Positions 24,301-34,982 of a stretch of 64,000 nt of DNA are shown in pieces; the stretch's first letter is position 1; each line of letters begins with the position of its first letter. Source of the stretch: Marvania coccoides (Eukaryota; Chlorophyta; Trebouxiophyceae; Chlorellales; Chlorellaceae); the NCBI GenBank assembly GCA_963854735.1, contig OY978107.1, forward strand, positions 131,501 through 195,500. The letters are read 5' to 3'. Both the position numbers and the translations under genes were made by a program. Under the pieces are notes generated by a model. It searched no databases, was not told the DNA's origin, and saw only the letters and a list, made by a program, of their open reading frames with translations.

Positions 24301-24483
24301 CACCAGCGCGTCCATGGCGTGGCGGTTGGCGACAAACGTCGCAGAAAAGGGCTCTGCACCGCAGGGGCCAAGAACCTGAGAAGAGTCGCCAGCGGGGGAG
24401 GAGAAGGATTGGGTTTGGGAGGCCAGGGGGCTGGCGGAGACGCGTTGAAGGCGTCTGGCACTCGAGAGCCACCCCCGAAACAT
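21367..24483 (-). CDS. MCCB: Methylcrotonoyl-CoA carboxylase beta subunit, mitochondrial
   Basis: Eight exons: 24483-24132, 23924-23826, 23686-23436, 23159-22610, 22427-22249, 22151-22045, 21880-21674, 21454-21367 (610 residues). This is the carboxyltransferase subunit that converts 3-methylcrotonyl-CoA to 3-methylglutaconyl-CoA in mitochondrial leucine breakdown. Diagnostic segments run through the exons: [104 protein letters not shown] and [15 protein letters not shown]. The N-terminus is a Ser/Arg-rich mitochondrial presequence. Two introns start with GC instead of GT (GCAAGT at 22609, GCAAGG at 22044); GT alternatives break the frame. The region after [20 protein letters not shown] carries an extra Ser/Ala-rich insert of roughly 45 residues between the two carboxyltransferase halves. 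It is divergent from the polyQ gene, 311 bases apart. Confidence 0.96.
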
Positions 24484-24794
24484 TTTCCGAAACGTTTGGG
24501 GGCGGTGGGAAGCCGCGCCTTAAAACAATGTTGAGTAGTGATCGAGGTGATCTGCACACAGAGAAAAGTTTGCGGAACTCAACTATCGCGCAATTTTGGG
24601 TTCGCCAAGCGAGTCTTGAATTTATAAAAAAAACACGATCGTGTCTATTTTCGTTTCGAAGGGAGTTTTAAGAATTTCGAAGAAAGTGCCAGCTCCATGA
24701 ACTCATTATGCCACGACGATTCTTACCCTTCAGTCATCCCCCTTGGGGTCTTTGTTTTGTTTTTGTACCCAAATTTTATAGCCAAGGTACAGCC
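24484..24794. promoter_or_regulatory. Shared divergent promoter, MCC beta / polyQ protein
   Basis: Only 311 bases separate the two opposite start codons, so both promoters must lie here or overlap. The sequence is AT-rich; I see no clear TATA box or named element. Confidence 0.5.
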
Positions 24795-26104
24795 ATGGAG
24801 GACGTGCTGGCTGCTCGCCATAAGCGCGACCCCTTCAAGAAAAAACTAGTCGAGTATGCAACCTCAGAACTTAATGTGCAGGTAAATTATAGCTTATTAT
24901 TGCCTGTTTCCTACTTTTCAAAATAGCATGGCAGCATGTGCAAGAGCTTCAACCCCAATTCGCCCCGGTTGCAGGCTGGAGATGATGCAGGCAATTCTGC
25001 TGCTGGAGCTGTAGCTGCCGTGGAGGAAGCCACCACCAATGTCGTGGCCCGTGTCGAGGTAATGAATCCCCCAAGTACCTGGTTTCTTGCCCTGATTCAA
25101 CTGGCAGAAAAAAAACATTAAAAAACATTAAAAAAAAAAAAAAAAAAAAAAAAAAACTTCGTATTTTTGCAGCTGCTGCGCTCCATGCGCCTCTCGCTGC
25201 TGCGCACCTCGCAAGAGGCGCTCATAAAATCTGCAGTTGCCGCTGCCAAGCCCGCCAAGGCTAAAAAGGGCTCCAAAAAAGATGGCGACGATGCTCTGGC
25301 AGCACCTCACCAGCCCGCTGCCTCTTTTCTGGACCCTGGAGCGCTCTCTAAGATGCAGGCAGTGCTGCAGGGAAGCGGGGGTCAGGTGCTGGGCAACGTT
25401 AAAGACCTGCTGTCTGCTGCCACCCTTGCCAGCAGCGCTCTGCCAACAACTTCCGCTGAAGCTTCAAATTCGTCAGCCCCGCTTCTGGCTCAGCTTCTCT
25501 CTGAGCGCACTGAAAAGAGCCTAGAGGACGCTATCGCGGAGGTCAGAGACGCGGCGATGCTGGGGAGCAGCGGCAACAGGGACGCTGCAGCTGAAAATTT
25601 GCAGGAGGCGCCTTCTGAAGTCCCGATCGCCGCCGCCGCCGCTGTGTTAGCGCGCCACGTGGCTGAAATGCAGGCGCGCGGGGTGAACCCGTTTCGCCGC
25701 CAGCTGAACGGCGAGTCCTTTCTTTTTGGAGACGGCACTGGCTTTCAAGACAACGCCGCCGCCGCTGCTGCCCTCTTGTCAGGCCTGCCTGGGCTGCACC
25801 AGCAGGATTGCGCGGCAGCTGCTGTCCTGTCGCTTCCAGACTGGCCAACCGCTCACGGCACGCCTTCAGCTAGGGGTCCAGCAGCTGCAGCAGCAGCGGT
25901 AAATACAGACAACAATGCTGGCGGAGGTGGAGGGGAGGGGGGCCGCGCCACTCCTCCTGAAACCTTCTTTTCGCGGGAGTATCAGCTGGAGGAGTGGCCA
26001 GAGGAGATCTTTATCGGAGGAGGCGAGAGTGAGGCAGGCAGGGGCGGGGGTAACCCTGGCAGTGATCCACTTCGCGTAGCAGGCGGCTTGCAGACGCATG
26101 GGCG

Positions 26105-26170
<66 letters not shown>

Positions 26171-29100
26171 ACGCGCATCGCCAAATATTCCAGCTGCTGG
26201 CTCCACAGCCGCCGCCGCAGCGGCAGCATCGCGGCAGCGTCCTTCTTCAGCTGCCGGCATTGCCGCTGCCCGAGCACTGCCGCTGACGTTTGAACGCCGC
26301 CGCAGAGAGGAAGCTCCTCAAACGGGTGTCAAGGGTGGTGAAGCAGCAGTTTGTGATGTTTGGGACGCGCCCTCTGTGGAGGATGAGAGGATTGACGAAA
26401 TCGAGGAGGAAGCATGCAATGGTACCGCCGCTGCTGCTGCGCGCGCCGTGGCTAAAGATGGACAAACCCCGCATGCTGCTACCATGGGTGCACCTTCTAG
26501 GCAGCAGCAACAGCAGCAGCTAGTTCAGCCGGCGCTGCCTTCTTTCAACCGGCGGCGCGGCAATCTCCTTTCTTCCGCTCAAGCAGCAGCCGGTGAGAAT
26601 AACGCGGTGCTCAACGACGAGATAGAAGATGCCGACGAAGAAGACGAGGCTGCTCTGCAGCTGCGTCAGCAGAGCGCAGGGGGCGGGACGACAGCAGCAG
26701 CAGCGGCAATTGCCGCGCTGACGTTCCGTCGCCCGCCGCTTCGCCTGCGCTCCGTGCTGGAGATCGCTGCATCCGGCAATGGAATGCCTCCCCAAGCACT
26801 GCCTGCTGCGCCTTCTGTGCCAGCAGCTTCTCGAGGTCGGTTGCTGCCGGTTGTGACAGGGCCGCGGCTGCGGCTGTCGTGGGTTGGGAGCGACAAGGAT
26901 CCTGTAGCGCTGCGCCCCAGCGTGCTGCTCAGGTAATATTATTTAAATTAGAAAAGATCAACAATTGGCGTTCTCCTTTTAGTGAATTTTGCTAATTACT
27001 TGCTGATGGTTGACTGTGGTTATCACCTCGCAGTGCATGGAGGGGCACCAAGCCCCGCTGGAAGCCCGCCAAAGGCCCTGAAACCCACCTCCTCCCTCCT
27101 CTTCCGGCCGCTGCTCACACCACCGCTGGTTCCGCTGCTGCTGCCGCAAATCTGCCGCCACCAGTGCGCTTGCCGCCCATCACCCTGGACGCATCGCTCT
27201 TTCAGCGCAGCCTGCTGTATTTAAAGCAGGCGCAGCAGACGCCTGAAGGCGGCGCAGGCGGCGGCACCGCTGAAGACCTTCATATGGCCGCAGCAGAAAG
27301 CGAAGCGAAAGAAAGCGAGGAGGAGTCTGGCTGGGGAGAGTGGCTGCTGCGGGCAAGGGAGCTGGCTGGAGCTGCTTCACACGCACCTGCCAACACCGCT
27401 GCGGCAGGAATGTTTGAGGAAGGCGGTGGCGGCGGTTGTGATTTTGACGCTGCTGCTGTGGTTTCTCATGGCGACCATGGAGGAGGACGGGAGGAGGAGG
27501 CGGACGTGTGGGCTGGCGCTATGGATATCGATATCGTGGTGGGTGGGGGGCCGCAGCTGCAGGGCAATGCCGCAACTGCAACTGAGCAGCAGCAACAAGC
27601 GCAGCAGCAGCAACATGCGGAGCAGCAGGCGGAAGATGGTGGTGATGGTGGCGGTGGCGGTGCCCATGAATGGGTGACAGACGGCGCGTGGTGGCATTCC
27701 GATGACGAGGAGGAAGCAGCAGCGGCGGCAGCAGCAGAAGAAACCCACCAGCAGCAGCAGCAACTGCAGCCACAGCCGCGCAGCGCTGTGCATTGGGATC
27801 CTGGCGTGGTGGAAGTGGCTTTTGAAGAGTTGGAGGATGGCGCAGAGGAAGAAACGCAGCCCCCTGCAGGCCGCAGCGGCGGTTCTGACGCTTCGAACCA
27901 GCAGCGGAGGCAACTTCCTGTAGCTTCGCATCCTGCTGCGATCCTGCTTCCACTCCCTGCAAACACCGCCGATGCAGCTGGTGCTGAAGAGGAGGGAGCC
28001 CGGCTTTGGGGTGCTCTGTACGCTGGCTTGTCAGAAAGCGAAGAAGAAAGAGAAAACGGTGGCACCGGCGACTTTAGCTTCAACATCGCTGATGCCGCTG
28101 AGGACGCTTCATTCTTCTTCTTCTCTGCGAGGAGGGAGCAAAAGGCGGACGCTGCGCATGAGGCGGGCGTGGAGATTCAGTGGGAGGGAGAAGCAGCGGC
28201 AGCAGGCGCTGAAGTGCGGGAAATCGGCAGAGATCGCAGGACACGGGCGGCAGCGGCCACGGCAGGTACTGACGCTCTAGAGATTGCGGTGGTGTGGGAG
28301 AAGGCAGGAGTGGACGAAAATGAAAAAGAAGGCTTTGGTGAGTTGCGCCATTCAGATTCCAGTGCTGAACGCGTTGCACAGCCTTTCTACAACCCCTTCA
28401 GCGCTGCTGGGGGTGTAGGGGACGCGTGGGGAGGGCTCGGCGTGGACCTGGTGATGGATGTTGAGGAGGAAGGCGGTGGAAAGGACGAAAATGGCGAGGA
28501 AGACAGAATGTCGCATGGCGGCTGCCCAGGCCTCGCGGACACCGCAGCAGCAGCAGCGGACGCCGCAAGGTTAATGGCGGGTGGGTGCGTGGATATGGAT
28601 TTTGCGGATGCAGACGAAGATGCTCCTGTGGTCTTTCCTGGCGCTCAGGCGGCAGCAGGGAATGCAGGCAGCGGAAGAAGACACCTCAATTTGAATGGGC
28701 AGCAGCAGCGCGCTGACGCGGCGGTGGATCCAGGGGTAGAGCGCGTGCGCAAGGCAATGCTGGCGGCGTGGAGAGAGCAGCGACAGGTCCGCGGAGGCGC
28801 TTTGCACACTGCAACGCTGAGGCCTCGACTGGCTGCAGCCCTGGCACGCCACCAGCAGCAGAAGCACAGCCAGAACAGCGTAGAACTGCAGCGGGAAAAA
28901 ACTACTGGCAATGCCGGTGTGCTGCTCAGCGTGCTGCGTCAGGAGTGCTGTTTGGAAGAACGCGGGAATGCCGGTGGCAGCGTGCCCAGCATGGGGGCGT
29001 GCCTCACCGCAGCGCTGCTGGTGGCGCACCGAGCTAACGCTGCGGTGGCCGCAGGCGAGGGGACCGCACACCAGGCGCAGCAGGGAGGTGGCGGTGGCAG

Positions 29101-29188
29101 TGGCGCTGCTGCTGTGACGGGACCTGTGTGGCTGGAGAACGTGAAAGGGCGCAGAGATGTGATGGTGCGATGGGGAACCAACCCTTAG
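24795..29188 (+). CDS. Large orphan protein with polyQ and acidic low-complexity regions
   Basis: Four exons: 24795-24881, 24927-25058, 25173-26932, 27034-29188 (1377 residues, phases close). The N-terminus (MEDVLAARHKRDPFKKKLVE to about LLRSMRLSLLRTSQEALIKS) is helical and charged and looks like the most ordered, conserved part. The rest alternates Ala-rich, Gln-rich and Glu/Asp-rich stretches with short ordered islands: NPFRRQLNGESFLFGDG, WRGTKPRWKPAKGP, RLPPITLDASLFQRSLLYLK and a C-terminal helical block ending NVKGRRDVMVRWGTNP. A 21-residue Gln run is coded by pure CAG. I recognise no family. The disorder, Lys/Arg patches and acidic tracts suggest a nuclear regulatory or chromatin protein, but that is inference only. 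The second intron carries A27. Confidence 0.65.
25130..25156 (+). repeat. A27 homopolymer in intron
   Basis: Twenty-seven A directly upstream of the acceptor of exon 3 of the polyQ gene, preceded by two related A-rich units. Unusual because it replaces the normal pyrimidine tract; only a short TTTTTG precedes the AG. Confidence 0.8.
26106..26168 (+). repeat. (CAG)21 microsatellite encoding 21 Gln
   Basis: Perfect CAG repeat inside exon 3 of the orphan gene, uninterrupted by CAA, hence likely length-polymorphic. Confidence 0.92.
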
Positions 29189-30147
29189 GGACGTATTTTC
29201 GTCTTGAATATGCATGAAAAGCTGAAATTTTGAGAGAGCGCTGCTCTTTTTATTATTATTTCCAACCGATAGCCTTCGCTGCTGCCATGGTATAACCCTC
29301 CCAGCATAATAAGTCTGGTTGGCTTTGAATAGAACGTGCTCCGCGATTAAAATGCTTGTTTCACACAAGCGCGAGCGCTAAGCAAGGCAGCTAATGGATA
29401 TACTTAATGATTAGCGGTGGGGTGGTCGTTTATAAACTAATTAGGGGTTAACCGGCAAAGGAAAAGAAAAAAATGCATCTCTCCTACGCGGAGAGGCATT
29501 GATTGCGACAAAAACAAGGGGAGTAAATGATAGACGTTTAAAATGAAGTACTGGGAATGAAAAAAGGGGAAAGTGAGCGAGCGAGCTGAAAAGCAAGACA
29601 CGGGCTATAATTTTCCATCATGTGGGAAAAAAAGAACATAGCAAGAAAATTGAGGGAATAAAGGAACAGAGCCGTGGTAAAGTCTACGACGGTGGACCTT
29701 GAACACTTTAGAGAGCAAAAGGAAGAAAGGGTTGCACTGTAGGAAAGACACCAGTACTGTGCGTATGCTTCTGTTCTTCCGCGGCCCTTGCTGGTGGTGG
29801 TGGTAGTGACAGCAGCAAGAGCCTCCTAATAACGAATAATAAAGGTTGGAACGTCAAATATTATCTACTGCTTGCTACTTCTTTCGAGAGTCTCGATGGG
29901 GGCGAATATAGAAACCAGACGCCCCCCCCCCAAAAGGAGGTTTGCCTGCCACGACATATATTTAAAAAAGCGCTGCGAACCACTACTAGAACAAACAACG
30001 AGAAGGAAAAAAAAAGGAAACAGAAAAAACTCTCCGCCGGTTAAAAATTTAACGCTCGCACATTAAAAAAAAGGGGGGGCTTCCATGAGGGTTCTACATT
30101 AATTCGTATTTTCTTTTTCGGGTTTTTTCCTATCCAGCAAAAAGTGC
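29189..30147. other. Convergent 3' spacer
   Basis: About 960 bases, AT-rich with purine tracts and an 11-base C run near 29925. No gene, RNA or repeat family recognised between the convergent polyQ and GATA genes. Confidence 0.55.
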
Positions 30148-30501
30148 TCACAACGAGTCTACAAATTCGCGGACCACTGCGTCCCAGTCCTGCGGCGCCT
30201 CTGCTTCTGGGCGCAGCGCCAGCGTGGCGGTGGCCTTGGTGTCCGCCAGCAGCTCAAATTCCTCCACGCTAACCACGGCAGACGCAGCAGAGTAGGCAGC
30301 CACGCGATCGAACATGTCGTGTGCAGCACGCGAAGCAGGCGCCCACCCAAAGTGCACCAGCGCCGCAGCATGCGTGCTCTCTTCCGCCGCGATGAGCTTG
30401 CGCCGCATGACGAACACGCGGGCCCCAGCGGCGTCGAAATTGATGCCGGAGTCGCTGCCGCCAGGGGAAGAGGACAGCAGCCCACCGCCAGCAGCGGCAG
30501 T

Positions 30502-30538
<37 letters not shown>

Positions 30539-32265
30539 CCAGGCCCGGCGGGCAGCAGGCCCGCTTGCATCCCATGGGACCCCGCCTCTTCGCCCGCGGC
30601 CGCGTAGGCGCCGGCGCTGCCGGCAGCGGCACCGCCGGTGGTTCGGCGGCGTTTGGGCCTGCCATTGATGAGGTAGAAATCTGTGTGGGCAGGGGAAGCT
30701 GCGGCGATGGCGGCAGCCACGTGAGGCATCTGCGCCTGCATCGCCGCGGGGATAGCGCCGGCAGCGGAGGGCACGGAGAAGAACTGCACCGGACGGGGGT
30801 AGCCATGGCGTTTCAGCCAAATGCCGCAGGCATTGCACAGCGTGCCCTGGGGGAAGGCGTCTTTCCACCACCGCGGGGTCTCCCGGGTGCCGCAGTGCGA
30901 GCAGGTGAGGCCCGCGCTGGCGTTGGCGGCGCCGCGGCCGCCGCCGGCGGCGGCGCCGGCAGCTTTGCGCTTACGGGGGCGCCCGCGAGTGCGCCGGCCG
31001 GTCTGCCACTCGGGATCGTCGGCGGGGGGCGACGCCCGCCCGTTGGCGCCCTCGGAAGACGCCAGCCGGTCCAGCTGCAGCTCCTGCTCCAGCTGATCGC
31101 CTTCGGTGCCCTCCCCGTCCGAGCCTAGCTGCGTGAGCGAATCCAGGCTGCCAGGGCTCCCAGAAGCGGACCCGGACTCGCCCGCAGGCGTCGGCGCAGC
31201 CAGCAGCTGCTTGCTGACGGGCAGCGCCGCGGCAGCGGCAGTCGCCTGCTGCTGGGCGGCAGCAGCGGCGGTGACCACTGTCGCGGACTCGGGGAGGCCC
31301 AGGGAGGCGCGGGCATGGGGGGCGCCGTCGCTGCCGCTGTCCCAGGCAGCGGCCAGCACGAGGACGTCGCCTGCAGAGGCCTTGAGAGCGTTGATAAGAG
31401 GCCCCGCCCGCAGCGAGAAAATGGAAGCTGCTGCGGCCGTGGTGGTGGGCTCCGCGGCCAGCGCGAGGAACGCACCGTCGGCGTGCTCCACCAGCGCGGT
31501 AGTTGCGCCGCCCCCGGCGGGCTGCGCGCCAAACAGGGCTTCAAAGGAGGCCCGGGGGAGGGCAATCGAGCGGGCGTATATTTCAGCGTCGGTGAGGCGC
31601 TTGGCCACCGCAAAAGGGGCGGTGGAGGGGTCGGCAGAAGACAGTGGGATCCATTGCGCCAGGGAGAGCGCGGGCTGGGCGGGTTTGGCGGGCTGAGCCT
31701 CCACCGAGGCGAGGCCCAGCAGGGAGGCAACGGCGTCCATGTGCAGCTTGGCCTTCTCGGGGCCGGGGCTCAGCGGGACGAATGCCTGCTTGACTGGCAC
31801 TGCGGAATGGAGGGGGAGATGAGAGGAGGGAGGGGCGCGTCAGCGTTGAGCACGATCAGGCATCGGAGGGTGTTAAAATCAGGGGGGAACGGCCAAAGAA
31901 AGAACTGGGGGAGCCAAATCGCGTGGATCCAGAAGAAGAAATGATAATGAAACAAAATGCAACGGGATGGGAGAGGATTTGGGGAGAATACAGGAAACAT
32001 CTGGGCTAAAGATGAGCAAAAAAGGCACCGTTCTCCAGCAATTCGCGCGCTGCGGCGCGGCCCAAACCGTCAAATGGGCGTGAAAACCGCAACTAAAGCA
32101 CCGTTGGATCGCGACACGGCCTACATCCCCAGATAATTTAAATTTCAAGAGCAAAGACGCTTCTTAGCAAAAGAACTCACGTTTCAGAGGGCTTGCTGCC
32201 ATCGCGTGCTGCACGCCATCAGGGCTGAGGGCGGCCAGCCGGTGGGCATCACCAGCGGTTCGCAT
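30148..32265 (-). CDS. GATA zinc-finger protein with AT-hook
   Basis: Two exons: 32265-32181 and 31799-30148 (578 residues). One GATA-type finger, C-x2-C-x18-C-x2-C, spans CSHCGTRETPRWW to LCNACGIWLKRHGYPRP, after an acidic/Ser-rich stretch and a basic AT-hook-like patch (RRTRGRPRKRK). The finger core has WW-K-D where plant GATA factors usually have W-R-x-G-P. A further basic patch (NGRPKRRRT) may be a nuclear localisation signal. The N-terminal 200 residues contain a mixed, possibly folded module (SLAQWIPLSSADPS to ISLRAGPL-like strands). The C-terminal 100 residues (VFVMRRKLIAAEESTHAAAL onward) end in DWDAVVREFVDSL and may form a small conserved domain. A 12-residue Ala run is coded by GCA/GCT repeats. 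Expected role: sequence-specific transcription regulator; targets unknown. Confidence 0.87.
30502..30537 (-). repeat. Trinucleotide repeat coding poly-Ala
   Basis: AGC/GCT trinucleotide run in the GATA exon, giving a long Ala stretch interrupted by one Thr. Confidence 0.8.
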
Positions 32266-33054
32266 TTTAGCGTGAATCGTTAAATCTTCCAGTCAATCTG
32301 CCAAGTGAAGTCAGCGTTGAGGGCCGTGGAGATTGGGGTGGCCGGGAACAGTTCCAGTTGGCAATACGTATATGATTCACTGTGGGCTAAACGACGATGC
32401 CGCCCAATAAATTGAAAATGGCCAAGAAAGAAATCAAAATTCAATTTTTGGTAGCTGAGAAGAAGCTCCAAACTGCTTCTGATTCTGATTTGCGTACTTT
32501 TTCTTTCGGAGCTGGTCCCCGCCAAATTGAGGCATCTCGCCTCTGGTTCGCAGGCATCTTCCCAGGCAATAGGGCCATCACAGTGTACATCGGCGTCACG
32601 AGCGGTGCTTTCGCCCATTCCCCTCTTCAGTCATCACCCCAGCACTGACGCCTCCATCCGCACGTCTATCTTTTGCGGTTTATTTATCACAATCCATTGA
32701 GAGCCTCTCGAGAATGCCAGCCCTTTGCTGGCTGATTGTTTCTCCCTCCGAGCCATGTTCCGACTACTCTTCTCGAATAGAAGCCCCATTAAAATGTCTT
32801 GCCATTACAAAGAACACCACAAATTAAATATATCATTAGTTGACTTGCGAAACTTGTGAAAGAAAGGGAAAAGACGATTTTGATTTGAGCTTGAAAATAA
32901 ATAATAATGAAACTGAAAAAAAAATGAATGCCAGTATATAATAAAGTAATAATATTAAGTAATAATAACGAGTTACAGTGAGAGAGAGGAGGGAGGGAGG
33001 GGATCGTAGTTGCGTGAGTCTTGAGGGTTGCATTTTCGTCAAAATCTATTCTTG
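32266..33054. other. Spacer between GATA and DUF3455-like genes
   Basis: Holds the GATA-gene promoter and the 3' end of the next minus-strand gene. An 83-codon plus frame at 32397 has no supporting features. Very AT-rich at 32800-32960. Confidence 0.5.
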
Positions 33055-34019
33055 TCAAAATAAAAATTGTTGCATTATCGCTGCTGCTGCGACGGCCGCC
33101 ACCAGGCTGGCCGCCCTTCCCGCCGCGCCGCTGCACTCGTACAAGATGTAGGTTGCCGTGAATGGCACCTCCACTTGGGTCTCAAGCTCTGGGCAGTTGT
33201 CTTGTGTACCGCCTTGCGTGTCCACTCTTGTCACATAAGTGACGTTTTCTAACGAACCTGCCAGGAAGATAAATGAATGCAAAAATAGACGTCATAGGCA
33301 ATTATTCACAAAACATGTTGGCAGTTAATGTGCGAGCAAAAATAACAAAGAAACACGCGTTCGGCTCTAAGATCGAGAGATGCCCGAACAGACGCTGACA
33401 CAGGTTTGACTGCTTACCTGCGCTCTCAGAGACCTGCCATCGCACCCAGGCGATGGATCCATTGTTGGGGGATGGCTGGTAGAAGGGAGATATGCCTTCC
33501 GAGTCAGATATGAGGCGCACGTAGCTTTGGTCGTCAGTCAGCCTCACAACGCTCGTGCCTGTTAAATATGAGAAATAAACGAAGGGAGAGAGTAAGGAGG
33601 AAGAGAAGAAAGTAGAACGTAAATCGTTCCAGCTTGGATATGTGGAAACGGCGGTCTAGCAGTCAATCCTCAAGGAGGGAACATAAAAAAACCACGAGCG
33701 TTGAAAAAAAAAACATGTATTTCTTGCCTTTAGGGGAGAAGTAGATGTAGCCCAGTTTATTCTCGGGGTCATCCAAGGCGGTGAGGTTGGCTTCCACCAG
33801 GCCCTGGCCGTCCCCAATGGGGGGCATGCCGCCTGCTGCAGCGCATGTGTAGTTGCGTGTGCCGGTGGCAAAGAGATTCAGCAGCTGGGTGCCCCCAGGC
33901 ACCGCGACCGTGTATGTTGGCACCTCGCCGCACGCATTAAAGTTGGGGGCACCCTGAGCGACGGATGCGAGGCACGCCGCAGCAAGGAGCGCGAGGGCGT
34001 GATTTAGAACAACACTCAT
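33055..34019 (-). CDS. Secreted DUF3455-like protein, probable GPI anchor
   Basis: Three exons: 34019-33728, 33558-33418, 33257-33055 (211 residues). A signal peptide (HALALLAAACLASVAQG) is followed by a compact extracellular domain. Features fitting the DUF3455 family are an early NLFATGTRNYTC-type segment, GSIAWVRWQVSES, and the closing VTYVTRVDTQGG then VPFTATYILYECSG. This family is mostly known from fungi and bacteria as small secreted proteins of unknown role. The C-terminus ends in small residues and a hydrophobic tail (AASLVAAVAAAAIMQQFLF), as in GPI-anchored proteins. The first intron uses a GC donor (GCAAGA at 33727); no GT alternative keeps the frame. Divergent from PP4 across about 960 bases. 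Confidence 0.78.
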
Positions 34020-34982
34020 TATTTATACATCATACGATAAAACAACCATTCCCCGCTCGCGCTTCGCCGTACTCGTGCTATGCTGAAGATGATGCCCCTA
34101 AATTTTGAAATTCAAAGTAATTGAACAAATACAGTCCGCTCTGGTTGGCCGGCTCCAACTCTCACCGTAGTCTACGTGCGGATTGTGTACTATTTAACGC
34201 GTTCGTACGTTTGGTGAGGGGGGAGCAAAAGATATCCAAATGTTGCGGGGTGCTGTGGGGCTGTGCCGGGCTGGGGCTAGGGTCGGGCTACGTTCACTCT
34301 GGCACAAGCAAAACGTCTCAACATCTCTGGAAATATGTTGGGTGACTGGAGGCGTGCCGCTGAACTTGAGTTTCTGGGGATCGAGAACGGCATAACTACT
34401 GCCGATCAAGCCGGACCTTGCTCACTGCGGCCATTTCAATTTTGCCGGCGCCCGTCAACGCCACGGGCGCCACGGGCAATCGAGCTGTTGCTCTAGTTTT
34501 TTTTTTTAATTTCATACTACGAACATACGCGTGTGATAAGTTTGCAAAGGCAGTATACGGCATGCCAACAACGCTGAGCGGCTTTGGGCAACATGCCGCC
34601 AACCACCGCTGCTCGCTGAATGGGTCCTGTTTTCTGTGTGCTGAACCATGCAGACGAAGCATGGTGTCTTTGAACTACTAGTGGTCTCGTCTCACAAGGC
34701 AGCGCTTCAATTGCATATCTCTGAAGCCACCCAAAAAATTCAAAAATGCAGACTCCTTTCTACACTGGCAGCAGAGCTGCAGATCGAATGCTTACTATGT
34801 CATAGTTATTTCTTATATATTCTTTGAATGCTGCTGAGACTACTCCTAGGCCGTCACAAGCCCATCGCAGCAATTATATAAAAATCGGGCATTCAAATTT
34901 AATCTTCAAAAAGTTTGACTACGCGTTTCGCTTGTTTCCGTGGACGTAGCCGGCGGGAGGGGGTGTCTCCCGGCCCATCAGG
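34020..34982. other. Divergent spacer DUF3455-like / PP4
   Basis: Presumed promoters of both genes. Short open frames at 34121-34680 on both strands show no family resemblance or splice support. Confidence 0.5.

Noticed and set aside
27377..28086. Overlapping antisense ORFs over the polyQ gene
   Set aside because: Shadow frames of CAG/GCA-rich coding sequence; Ser/Cys noise.
34121..34681. Short open frames between the DUF3455-like and PP4 genes
   Set aside because: Composition and lack of conserved residues indicate noncoding spacer.
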